From positions 1-10,236 of the forward strand of contig JAKAWM010000051.1 of assembly GCA_021827285.1 (NCBI GenBank): a DNA stretch of 10,236 nt. Reading direction: 5' to 3'. Source of the stretch: Actinomycetes bacterium (GTDB lineage: Bacteria; Actinomycetota; Acidimicrobiia; Acidimicrobiales; Palsa-688). Of the stretch, positions 4,394 through 10,236 are shown piece after piece (the first letter of the stretch is position 1; every line of letters begins with the position of its first letter). A program made the translations under genes and the position numbers. Under the pieces are notes generated by a model. That model worked only from the letters and a program-made list of their open reading frames with translations, searched no databases and had not been told where the DNA came from.

Positions 4394-4911
4394 AGAGCTT
4401 TGCGTTCCGGATCCGTCTGCGCGATCGCCTCACGGATTCTGACGCAGACCGCCTCTACGAGGGCATTAATGAAGAGGTCGCGGTCGAGGAAGGGCCAAAG
4501 GGCCACTTCGTGGGCTTTGAAGGCGAGGCAGAGTCATTCCTGGACGCCGTGCTCGATGCGATCAAGCAGGTAATCGCGCTTGGCTTCGAACCCGTAGCTG
4601 TCGAGGACGAGCTCGTCTCCATGGCGGACATCGCCGAGCGGGCTGGCCGTACCCGTCAGTCGGTGTCGATGCTGGTGAGTGGTCAGCGCGGTCCCGGCGG
4701 GTTTCCCCGACCCGTGGCCGGCAACGTGCGCAGCCCGCTGTGGCACTGGGCGGATGTCGCGGCATGGTTGGAGAACGAGGCAGGAGGCGGTGCGGATTTC
4801 GAGGACCGGCTGCGGACCATCGCCTCCATCAACGGCGAGCTTGCGAACCGAGTTCTGGCTCGAGAGCATCCCCAGGAACTGAAGCGCATCCGACAGCGCC
4901 TCGCCGGCTGA
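4390..4911 (+). CDS. HicB-like antitoxin / DNA-binding protein with central HTH
   Basis: The product is 173 residues and begins MKSFAFRIRLRDRLTDSDAD. Residues 1-65 have a HicB-like beta-alpha-beta-beta-alpha pattern: F-A-F-R-I-R-L, a helix, V-A-V-E-E, H-F-V-G-F-E-G-E-A, then S-F-L-D-A-V-L-D-A-I. Residues 73-98 form a helix-turn-helix (E-L-V-S-M-A-D-I-A-E-R-A-G-R-T-R-Q-S-V-S). G-Q-R-G-P-G-G-F-P-R-P-V and S-P-L-W-H-W-A-D-V-A-A-W-L follow, a wing commonly seen in excisionase/MerR-like regulators. It overlaps the HicA-like gene by 4 nt and would both bind that partner and repress the promoter at 4135. It is longer than classical HicB. The open frame extends 5' to 4270, but that part is a shadow of the upstream gene. 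Confidence 0.7.
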   Translation: MKSFAFRIRLRDRLTDSDADRLYEGINEEVAVEEGPKGHFVGFEGEAESFLDAVLDAIKQVIALGFEPVAVEDELVSMADIAERAGRTRQSVSMLVSGQRGPGGFPRPVAGNVRSPLWHWADVAAWLENEAGGGADFEDRLRTIASINGELANRVLAREHPQELKRIRQRLAG

Positions 4912-5088
4912 ATGAACGGGTGCTCGGGCTGCGTCCCAATCACCCGCGACGCCGTGCCCGTCAACGACCATCTCCGACCACCGTTTACCCGCAGGCCGCC
5001 CCTCACCCGCGCCTCGCAGCCCCTCGCTGGGCTCCCCGCAAGCCCCTAACCAGGGAGTATGCGGATACCAGAAAGGGCGAGACCGGCC
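4912..5088. other. Convergent gap between the HicB-like gene and mazF
   Basis: This is non-coding. A weak stem GGGC/GCCC (5075-5078 and 5086-5089) followed on the minus strand by TTTCT overlaps the mazF stop and could act as a poor terminator. No terminator is visible for the plus-strand operon. Confidence 0.3.
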
Positions 5089-5421
5089 CTACTGGCTCGA
5101 TGCGATCCCGAGGAAGACGACGATGGCACGATTGAGGCGCACCACATCGGCGTCGTCAAGGATGCCCAACTGATCCCCCAGTCTCGTTCGTCGAACGGTC
5201 GTGAGCTTGTCCACCATGAGGTGGGAGGTCTCCCGCAGCCCGTTGGTCGCCGAAGCCACGATTGTGAGCCGGAAAAGAGGGGCGTCTGTTGGGTCCGTCG
5301 TGAAGGGGCAGATGGTGACCGAGTCGGTGTCGAACCGGTCATCTTGAACGATCGCCGCCGGGCGCGGCTTGCTCGCGTATTCAGCTCCACCGGCGACGGT
5401 CCAGATCTCTGTTCGCCTCAC
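5089..5421 (-). CDS. mazF: MazF/PemK-family endoribonuclease toxin
   Basis: The product is 110 residues from GTG 5421, which overlaps the antitoxin stop (GTGA). It begins MRRTEIWTVAGGAEYASKPR. MazF landmarks: E-I-W (5-7), K-P-R-P-A-A-I-V-Q-D-D-R-F (18-30), with R20 in the catalytic region, then S-V-T-I-C-P-F-T-T (34-42), N-G-L-R (60-63), H-L-M-V-D-K-L-T-T-V (67-76) and the C-terminal helix R-L-N-R-A-I-V-V-F-L-G. Family proteins are dimers that cut single-stranded mRNA at short motifs. A TTG at 5433 would give four extra residues but lies deeper inside the antitoxin. The length is normal and the gene looks intact. Confidence 0.93.
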   Translation of the reverse strand: MRRTEIWTVAGGAEYASKPRPAAIVQDDRFDTDSVTICPFTTDPTDAPLFRLTIVASATNGLRETSHLMVDKLTTVRRTRLGDQLGILDDADVVRLNRAIVVFLGIASSQ

Positions 5422-5630
5422 TCCTCGGGCCAAACCGAGACCGAATCGACGAAGTCCTGGTCGTCTTGGGCGTGCCTGCTGGCCGCTACTGCCTTTGACT
5501 GGCGGTGGGCCTCGTCTGCGAACCCTGGAGCGCGGTCGTCAGGCACCCATATCTGGACTGGGCGTAGGCCCTGCTCCCGCAGCCTCGCTCGGTGCTCCCG
5601 TACTCGATGACGCGAGCCGGTACCCGACAT
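5418..5630 (-). CDS. mazE: MazE-family antitoxin (DUF3018 type)
   Basis: The product is 70 residues and begins MSGTGSRHRVREHRARLREQ. The N-terminal R-V-R-E-H-R-A-R-L-R-E-Q-G-L-R-P-V-Q-I-W-V-P-D (9-31) is the conserved DUF3018 DNA-binding part. The acidic C-terminus (D-D-Q-D-F-V-D-S-V-S-V-W-P-E-E) should bind and neutralise MazF. ATG 5630 has a strong Shine-Dalgarno GGAGG (5641-5637) with a 6-nt spacer. The gene is therefore leadered, unlike the other three TA modules. The stop overlaps the mazF start by 4 nt. Confidence 0.92.
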   Translation of the reverse strand: MSGTGSRHRVREHRARLREQGLRPVQIWVPDDRAPGFADEAHRQSKAVAASRHAQDDQDFVDSVSVWPEE

Positions 5631-5640
5631 GGTCCACCTC

Positions 5641-5654
5641 CGTTACATGTAACG
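5641..5654. promoter_or_regulatory. 14-bp palindromic operator upstream of mazEF
   Basis: CGTTACATGTAACG is a perfect palindrome whose end touches the mazE Shine-Dalgarno. Autoregulation by the MazE-MazF complex at such a site is the known pattern. A convincing pair of promoter hexamers was not found. Confidence 0.55.
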
Positions 5655-5870
5655 ATACCATGCCAACCTACCGGAGAGAAGTGCAGAAGGCACGCTCGCT
5701 GAAATGTCACGCTCGGATGGCGAGACACGCTAATTCGGCGCTCGGGCGCGTCGGCGCCATCGACCGCTTGGCCACCGCCCACACGTGGGTGGCCTCCTTG
5801 GCCCTGCTCATAGCCACGTAGGCCAGCTCACGACCACCCCCGTCGGCGAAGAGATGGGTCGGGCTGCGAG
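5655..5870. other. Intergenic region between mazEF and the sugar operon
   Basis: No gene is seen. An imperfect inverted repeat at 5770-5794 (GGCCA/TGGCC and CCCAC/GTGGG arms with a CCG bulge and a 2-nt centre) lies in the middle. It has no T-tract. This gap is the apparent border between the accessory TA region and the metabolic operon. Confidence 0.35.
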
Positions 5871-5899
5871 TTGACGTCTGAACCAAGGTGGACTATCTT
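5871..5899 (+). promoter_or_regulatory. Sigma70-type promoter of the ROK operon
   Basis: TTGACG (5871-5876), a 17-bp spacer and TATCTT (5894-5899) form a good vegetative promoter. The expected transcription start is near 5906, inside the inverted repeat at 5898-5914. A GTG at 5888 lies before this start and so is unlikely to begin the protein. Confidence 0.6.
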
Positions 5900-5914
5900 T
5901 GTCGTACAGACAAA
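5898..5914. promoter_or_regulatory. 17-bp ROK operator candidate
   Basis: TTTGTCGTACAGACAAA has perfect 6-bp arms (TTTGTC/GACAAA) around a 5-bp centre. It overlaps the -10 and the expected transcription start. TTTGT/ACAAA-type inverted repeats are typical of ROK repressor sites in actinobacteria, so autorepression is likely. No second copy was seen before the binding-protein gene. Confidence 0.6.
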
Positions 5915-5926
5915 CAGACTAGCCAC

Positions 5927-7318
5927 ATGATACAGCCACGCCGCTCGCGGCACCTCGGCAATGGCCTCGAAGCAACTGGTGAGGACCATCTCTCTCAGCA
6001 TGGGATCCGCCGCGGAGACCGCCAGCTGATGCTGGAGATGAACCGCAACTTGGTGCTCAACGTGCTCCGTACCGGTGCGGCGTCCCGCGCGGAAGTTGTC
6101 AGGCAAACCGGTCTCAGCCCAGCCACCGTTTCGCTCATCGTGTCGGAGCTGGTCGAGAGCGGGCTTGTCAACGAGGTTGGGCAGGGGAAGTCAAGCGGCG
6201 GGCGGCCCCCCGTGGTGTTGCGCCTGGACGACGAGCGGAACAACGTGGTCGGGGTCAAGCTGATGCGCCAGGGCATATCGGTCGCGGTCACCGACCTCCG
6301 CAGCGAAGTGCTCTACTCCGAGCTGGCTCCGCTCACCCTTGGCAGGTCCAGGAGGCGAGAGGCCGCCGGTTCGCAAGGCGGGTTCGACGGGCAGACGGTA
6401 GGCCCGGGCCCAGTGCTCGAAAGCGTCTCGGTGGCCATCGAACGGTCGGTCGCCAGAGCAGGGCTCGGGCTGGACCAGGTCGTAGGAGTTGGCATAGGCC
6501 TGGCCGGGCTGGTTCAACCGGGAACGGGAGTCTGCCGGTACTCTCCGCCTTTTGGCTGGGAGAACGTCGCCGTCGCGGCCCCGATCTCCGATAGGTTGCG
6601 GCGCCCAGTCCTGGTCGACAACGACGTCAACACGCTCACGGTCGCCGAGCAGTGGTTCGGGCGAGGCCAGGGAGTTGACAACTTCATAGTGGTCACAGTG
6701 GGCGAGGGGGTCGGTGCGGGCATTGTGGTTGACGGGAAGCTCTACCGGGGTGCCGGGGGTGCCGCCGGGGAGATCGGCCACATCCCGCTGGCTGACCAGC
6801 CTGCTCCCTGCCGCTGCGGCAACTCTGGCTGCCTGGAAGCCTTGAGCTCGGACGACGCTGTCCGGCGGTATGTGGCGGAGGCACTGGAGCGGGGGGAGCA
6901 GAGCGCTCTCGCCGGCAAAGATGACCTGTCCATGGCGGCGCTACGTCATGCCGCCGAGGCGGGAGACCGCGTGGCCATCGAGGCCCTCGAGAAGGCGGGC
7001 CGCATGCTGGGGCTGGGGATAGCCGGCCTGGTCAACACCCTTGACCCCAGGTTGGTGATCCTCTCGGGTGAGGGCACGCAGGCGGGCTCTTTGCGATCGG
7101 ACGCGGCACTCGCCGTGATGAGGCAGCGGTCATTTGCCGGCATCGGGAGGAAAGTGGACTTTGTTGTGGACTCGACCGACGACGTGGCATGGGCAAGAGG
7201 AGCGGCCTGCATCGTACTGGGTGAGCTCTTCAGCCCGCCCATTCGTCGTTCGATCGAGCTCACACCCATCCCGAAGCGGCCAAGTCGCGCCTTCGCTGAC
7301 CGGGAACCATCGCCATGA
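5927..7318 (+). CDS. ROK-family (NagC/XylR-type) transcriptional repressor
   Basis: The product is 463 residues. An N-terminal winged HTH covers about residues 33-90: G-D-R-Q-L-M-L-E-M-N-R-N-L-V-L-N-V-L-R, then S-R-A-E-V-V-R-Q-T-G-L-S-P-A-T-V-S. The ROK sugar-kinase-like domain follows, with D231-N-D233 in V-D-N-D-V-N and the zinc site G-E-I-G-H285 and C295-R-C297-G-N-S-G-C302-L-E. A low-complexity insert R-S-R-R-R-E-A-A-G-S-Q-G-G lies between HTH and kinase domain. ATG 5927 is the first start after the predicted transcription start and keeps the conserved R-R-G-D-R-Q segment. No Shine-Dalgarno is evident. It probably senses a sugar or sugar phosphate and represses this operon. The stop overlaps the GH15 start (ATGA). 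Confidence 0.9.
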   Translation: MIQPRRSRHLGNGLEATGEDHLSQHGIRRGDRQLMLEMNRNLVLNVLRTGAASRAEVVRQTGLSPATVSLIVSELVESGLVNEVGQGKSSGGRPPVVLRLDDERNNVVGVKLMRQGISVAVTDLRSEVLYSELAPLTLGRSRRREAAGSQGGFDGQTVGPGPVLESVSVAIERSVARAGLGLDQVVGVGIGLAGLVQPGTGVCRYSPPFGWENVAVAAPISDRLRRPVLVDNDVNTLTVAEQWFGRGQGVDNFIVVTVGEGVGAGIVVDGKLYRGAGGAAGEIGHIPLADQPAPCRCGNSGCLEALSSDDAVRRYVAEALERGEQSALAGKDDLSMAALRHAAEAGDRVAIEALEKAGRMLGLGIAGLVNTLDPRLVILSGEGTQAGSLRSDAALAVMRQRSFAGIGRKVDFVVDSTDDVAWARGAACIVLGELFSPPIRRSIELTPIPKRPSRAFADREPSP

Positions 7319-8493
7319 CCAGCAGCGGGTTCTCTAGCCAAGCACGAAGCCAGCCGGCAAAACCCGCTCAAACCAGTGTGCACGCCATGCTCGCCCACCA
7401 GGAGCCGTCCGGCGCGTTCTTGGCTTCGCGCGACTTCGCCCCTTACCACTACTGCTGGCTGCGCGACGGCTCGTTCGTCGCGTTTGCCCTCGGTCTGGCG
7501 GGAGAGCAGGGGGCGGCCGAGCGGTTTCATCGCTGGGTGGCCCGGTCCATATGCGGGATCTCCGGGTCGGTCCAAGAGGCCGTTAGCCGCCGTCAGGCCG
7601 GGGGGTCGAACGTAGTGGGCTCCATGCCGCCTGCCCGCTTTGCCGTTGACGGCGCAGTGTGCCACGATGACTGGCCCAACTTTCAGGTGGACGGTTACGG
7701 CACATGGCTCTGGTCTCTCTGGGAGCACATCAGCCGGTTCAGTTCTGACGGCCTGATCGACGAGCTGGCACCGAGCGTGGAGCTAGCCGTTGCCTATCTC
7801 GAGGCCGTGGGCCTGGACACATGCTTCGACTGCTGGGAAGAAAATGCTGACGCTGTCCACACCTCGACTCTCGGCTGTGTCTATGGGGGCCTCCGGGCCG
7901 CCGGGTCTTTGCTTGGTTCGGATAAAGCTTCGCGGCGCGCCGACGACGTGCGGGGCGTAATTGAGAGCCAGATGACGTTGGAGGGCAGGTTCGTGAAGTC
8001 GAGCGTCAGCACCGATGTGGACGCCAGCCTGTTGTGGCTGGCCGTCCCCTTCGGCGCCACAAGAGCCGGGTCTCCGGCCAAGGCCACCACAGCTGAGGCA
8101 GTTGCGGAGAGCCTGGTCCTCGACGGGGGGACCAGACGCTACCCCGGAGACACCTACTACGGTGGCGGAGCTTGGCCGCTGCTCACCGCCTGGCTCGGCT
8201 GGTACCGCAGCGCAACGGGTGACCTCGCCGAGGCACGGCGCTGCCAAGCGTGGGTCGAGGCGTGCTTTGACCCCTCTGGCCGGCTTCCCGAGCAGTGCGG
8301 CGGCCGCCAGCGCGATGCCGCCTCCTACAACTACTGGGTCGCTCGCTGGGGACCGCCGGCGGCCGACCTCGCCTGGTCCCATGCTATGTACTTCGTGCTG
8401 TGGGACCAGCTCCAGGACCAGGCAGTACTCCCGTCCCCGGGCGACGGCCTCCCCGCCGCCCGGGCGGCTGCCCCTAACCCTCCCATCCAATAA
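7315..8493 (+). CDS. Glycoside hydrolase family 15, glucoamylase-like, cytoplasmic
   Basis: The product is 392 residues and forms an (alpha/alpha)6-barrel catalytic domain. GH15 landmarks in order: Y-C-W-L-R-D-G (46-52), D-G-Y-G-T-W-L-W (126-133), C-W-E175-E176-N with H182-T-S-T (general-acid region), Y-Y-G-G-G-A-W-P-L-L (281-290), G-R-L-P-E326-Q (general base), and L-A-W-S-H-A (352-357). Bacterial GH15 enzymes are often about 600 residues with an N-terminal beta-sandwich; that domain is absent here. There is no signal peptide, so it should act inside the cell on short alpha-linked gluco-oligosaccharides, disaccharides or trehalose-like substrates brought in by the adjacent ABC system. The ATG overlaps the ROK stop by 4 nt. 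The substrate is not deducible. Confidence 0.88.
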   Translation: MTSSGFSSQARSQPAKPAQTSVHAMLAHQEPSGAFLASRDFAPYHYCWLRDGSFVAFALGLAGEQGAAERFHRWVARSICGISGSVQEAVSRRQAGGSNVVGSMPPARFAVDGAVCHDDWPNFQVDGYGTWLWSLWEHISRFSSDGLIDELAPSVELAVAYLEAVGLDTCFDCWEENADAVHTSTLGCVYGGLRAAGSLLGSDKASRRADDVRGVIESQMTLEGRFVKSSVSTDVDASLLWLAVPFGATRAGSPAKATTAEAVAESLVLDGGTRRYPGDTYYGGGAWPLLTAWLGWYRSATGDLAEARRCQAWVEACFDPSGRLPEQCGGRQRDAASYNYWVARWGPPAADLAWSHAMYFVLWDQLQDQAVLPSPGDGLPAARAAAPNPPIQ

Positions 8494-8503
8494 ACCAACC
8501 ACC

Positions 8504-8519
8504 CCTCGCGTAACCGAGG
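8504..8519 (+). other. Small hairpin in the leader of the binding-protein gene
   Basis: CCTCG-CGTAAC-CGAGG is a 5-bp stem in the 53-nt gap between the GH15 stop and the solute-binding protein start. It has no T-tract and is probably an mRNA processing or stability element rather than a terminator. Such elements often raise binding-protein expression relative to upstream genes. Confidence 0.3.
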
Positions 8520-8546
8520 AGAGCCCGAGAAAGAAAGGGGCTGAAA

Positions 8547-9845
8547 TTGAAACATACCAGCTCAGCAAACCCCAGGCGCCGGAAGGCCTCCCTGATCGCC
8601 GGCGCTTGCGCCTGCGCCCTCTCCACCATCGCAGGCGTTGGCCTTACCGGCGTGGCCTCGGCCGCGCCCGCCACCGTCACCTTGCATTTCCTCAACGCCT
8701 ACAACTCCGTGACGGAGACGCCGGTGATGAACAAGATCGTCATCCCCATGTTCGAAAAGGAGAACCCGGGCATCAAGGTGGTGGACGAGACCGTCCCCTA
8801 CAACGGGATGCTCCAGAAGTTCATCGCCGAGGCTGCTGCCGGCAACCCGGCCGACCTTATGCGCTCCGACATCGCCTGGATGCCCGAACTGGCGTCGCAA
8901 GGGGTCCTGCTCAAACTGTCCGGCCTAAAGTGGTTCGCCCCCATCAAGGCCGCGGCCCTGCCTGGTCCCCTGTCCACGAACCGCTACGGGGCGTCCTACT
9001 ACGGGGTGCCGGACGACACCAACACCCAAGTGCTTTTCTGGAACAAGGCCGACTTTAAGGCGGCCGGCCTCTCGGGGCCTCCGACTACGCAAAACCAGCT
9101 ATGGAACGACGCAAAGATATTGACGGTGCCCTCCAAGGGCCAGTTCGGCCTCGGCGTGGACAGCACCGATATCTGGAACGTCGGGCCGTACGTCTGGAGC
9201 GGTGGGGGCCAGTTCACCGACCCTGGCTACCACCAAGCGAGCGGGTACATGGACAGCGTGGCGACCGAAGCAGTCCTTAACCAGCTCGTTACCATGGACC
9301 AGGAGGGCTATATTGGCTCCGACTTCAAAGGCGGCGCCGGGGCGGTCGGCGGTGAGACCGGCTTCTCCAAGGGCGAGTACGCCATGCTTTATGACGGCCC
9401 CTGGGGCGTGAACACCTACAAGACCTCCACACCCCCGTTCAGTGACTACGGCCTGGCGCCCCTGCCCGCGGGCCCGGGCGGCTCGATCTCGGTCGTGGGC
9501 GGCGAGGACCTGGCCATCGCCGGGAACGGCCATCACCTGGCTGACACGATCAAGTTCGTCCAGTTCCTCACGTCACCTTTCGCCCAACTGGCCATGGCCA
9601 AGGCCGGCGACATGGCCGCCTACAAGCCTGACGCCGCCCAAGAGGTGAAGAACAGCCCGTGGCTCGAGATCTTCACCCAACAACTGCTCACAGCCAAGGC
9701 CCGCCCGGTGGCCGCCGGTTACCCCGCGATGGACGGCGCCTTCTCGAACGCCCTTTCCGAGGTCCTGGCTGGGAAGGCGTCTCTTTCCAGCGCGATGCAG
9801 ACCGCGGCAATCCAGGGGAACGCCGCGCTGGCTACCAAGAGTTGA
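8547..9845 (+). CDS. Extracellular solute-binding protein family 1 (sugar ABC transporter)
   Basis: The product is 432 residues from TTG 8547, with AAAGGGG (8534-8540) 6 nt upstream as ribosome site. A signal peptide is clear: basic N-region P-R-R-R-K (9-13), hydrophobic core (15-35) and V-A-S-A (36-39) before A-P-A-T. No canonical lipobox is present; the cysteines at 21 and 23 in A-G-A-C-A-C are too close to the charged region to be convincing. The mature part is MalE-like: V-T-L-H-F-L-N, V-M-N-K-I-V-I-P-M-F-E-K-E-N-P-G-I-K-V, A-A-A-G-N-P-A-D-L-M, and the late A-M-L-Y-D-G-P-W-G and F-V-Q-F-L-T-S. It captures an oligosaccharide for the permease that follows. The stop overlaps the permease start (TTGA). 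Confidence 0.93.
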   Translation: MKHTSSANPRRRKASLIAGACACALSTIAGVGLTGVASAAPATVTLHFLNAYNSVTETPVMNKIVIPMFEKENPGIKVVDETVPYNGMLQKFIAEAAAGNPADLMRSDIAWMPELASQGVLLKLSGLKWFAPIKAAALPGPLSTNRYGASYYGVPDDTNTQVLFWNKADFKAAGLSGPPTTQNQLWNDAKILTVPSKGQFGLGVDSTDIWNVGPYVWSGGGQFTDPGYHQASGYMDSVATEAVLNQLVTMDQEGYIGSDFKGGAGAVGGETGFSKGEYAMLYDGPWGVNTYKTSTPPFSDYGLAPLPAGPGGSISVVGGEDLAIAGNGHHLADTIKFVQFLTSPFAQLAMAKAGDMAAYKPDAAQEVKNSPWLEIFTQQLLTAKARPVAAGYPAMDGAFSNALSEVLAGKASLSSAMQTAAIQGNAALATKS

Positions 9846-10236
9846 TCACCACAGCAACGCTTGAGCGGCGCCCGGCCTCCGAGCCGGGTGCCGCCTTGCG
9901 GCGCCCTCCTCGCTCCCACCGGGCGCGGCGGGCCGCCACGCCCTATCTCTTGCTCCTGCCGGCGGTGGTCATGTACGTCATGTTCACCGTGTACCCCATC
10001 TTCAGGCAGTTCGAGATCAGCTTTTTCAACTGGCATATCTTGCCGGGCGCCTCGAACCCCTTCGTGGGCTGGTCCAACTACACAGCGATTTTTCACGACC
10101 CCGTGGTGCGCACGGCGGCGCTCAACTCCCTCCTCTACGTCGTCGTCACCGTGCCGGTCCAGATGGCTCTCGGGCTCTTCGCCGCCGCCCTGTTGACCGA
10201 CCGCTTGCCCGGGTCGGCGTTCTGGCGGGCGGCGGT
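9842..10236 (+). CDS. MalF/UgpA-type sugar ABC transporter permease (runs off the right edge)
   Basis: The first 131 residues are visible from TTG 9842, which overlaps the binding-protein stop as TTGA. A basic cytoplasmic tail rich in Arg (residues 9-30) leads into membrane segment 1, P-Y-L-L-L-L-P-A-V-V-M-Y-V-M-F-T-V-Y-P (34-52). A family-typical F-V-G-W-S-N-Y (74-80) and F-H-D-P-V-V (84-89) loop follows, then segment 2, S-L-L-Y-V-V-V-T-V-P-V-Q-M-A-L-G-L (96-112). This is the characteristic N-terminus of inner-membrane permeases of the maltose/glycerol-phosphate type. A second MalG-type permease is expected downstream. An ATPase is not visible in the window. Confidence 0.92.
   Translation, partial: MITTATLERRPASEPGAALRRPPRSHRARRAATPYLLLLPAVVMYVMFTVYPIFRQFEISFFNWHILPGASNPFVGWSNYTAIFHDPVVRTAALNSLLYVVVTVPVQMALGLFAAALLTDRLPGSAFWRAA

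Noticed and set aside
5075..5093. Intrinsic terminator after mazF
   Set aside because: Only a 4-bp GGGC/GCCC stem with an interrupted T-tract; too weak to call.
5828..6106. A 92-residue minus-strand open frame
   Set aside because: Antisense to the ROK promoter and N-terminus, with no motif; a shadow.
8015..9058. A 347-residue plus-strand open frame spanning the GH15/binding-protein junction
   Set aside because: It overlaps two clearly identified genes in another frame and has Arg/Pro/Ser-rich shadow composition.

Overview
The window is high-GC DNA with the habits of an actinobacterium. Starts use GTG and TTG freely, genes are joined by 4-nt stop/start overlaps, and three genes have leaderless promoters of the TANNNT-N7-RTG type. 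The toxin-antitoxin (TA) families and the ROK/GH15/ABC sugar locus fit the same assignment. The genus cannot be read from the sequence.

Left half, 1 to about 5650: an accessory region. It opens with the N-terminal end of an IS110-family transposase on the minus strand, whose upstream flank folds into hairpins and may encode a bridge RNA. Next comes the isolated 3' half of a tRNA-Cys(GCA) gene, 739-787, which looks like a displaced attachment site of an integrative element. Four TA modules follow: Phd/RelE (965-1467, +), Phd/VapC PIN (2233-2963, -), a HicA/HicB-like pair (4172-4911, +) and MazE(DUF3018)/MazF (5089-5630, -). Between them lie a deletion-fused relic of a tyrosine recombinase and a DUF6262 gene from a Tn554-type element (1659-2140, -), and an unrecognised two-gene operon (3092-3783, -). 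Two different TA modules share nearly the same promoter-operator, TTGTAC-N17/18-TACAAT followed by exactly 7 nt and the start codon. The HicA-like gene has the same 7-nt leaderless layout with a different operator.

Right half, about 5870 to the end, plus strand: a carbohydrate uptake and degradation operon. A ROK repressor with its own promoter and a 17-bp inverted-repeat operator is translationally coupled to a compact GH15 glycoside hydrolase with no signal peptide. These are followed by a secreted family-1 solute-binding protein and the start of a MalF-type ABC permease that runs off the window. The likely scheme is that the ABC transporter imports an alpha-glucoside, GH15 hydrolyses it in the cytoplasm, and the ROK protein represses the operon until a sugar ligand binds.

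The protein genes were identified by reading family motifs, without database searches. The TA, ROK, GH15, binding-protein and permease calls are firm at family level. Substrates, partners and mobility are inferred.
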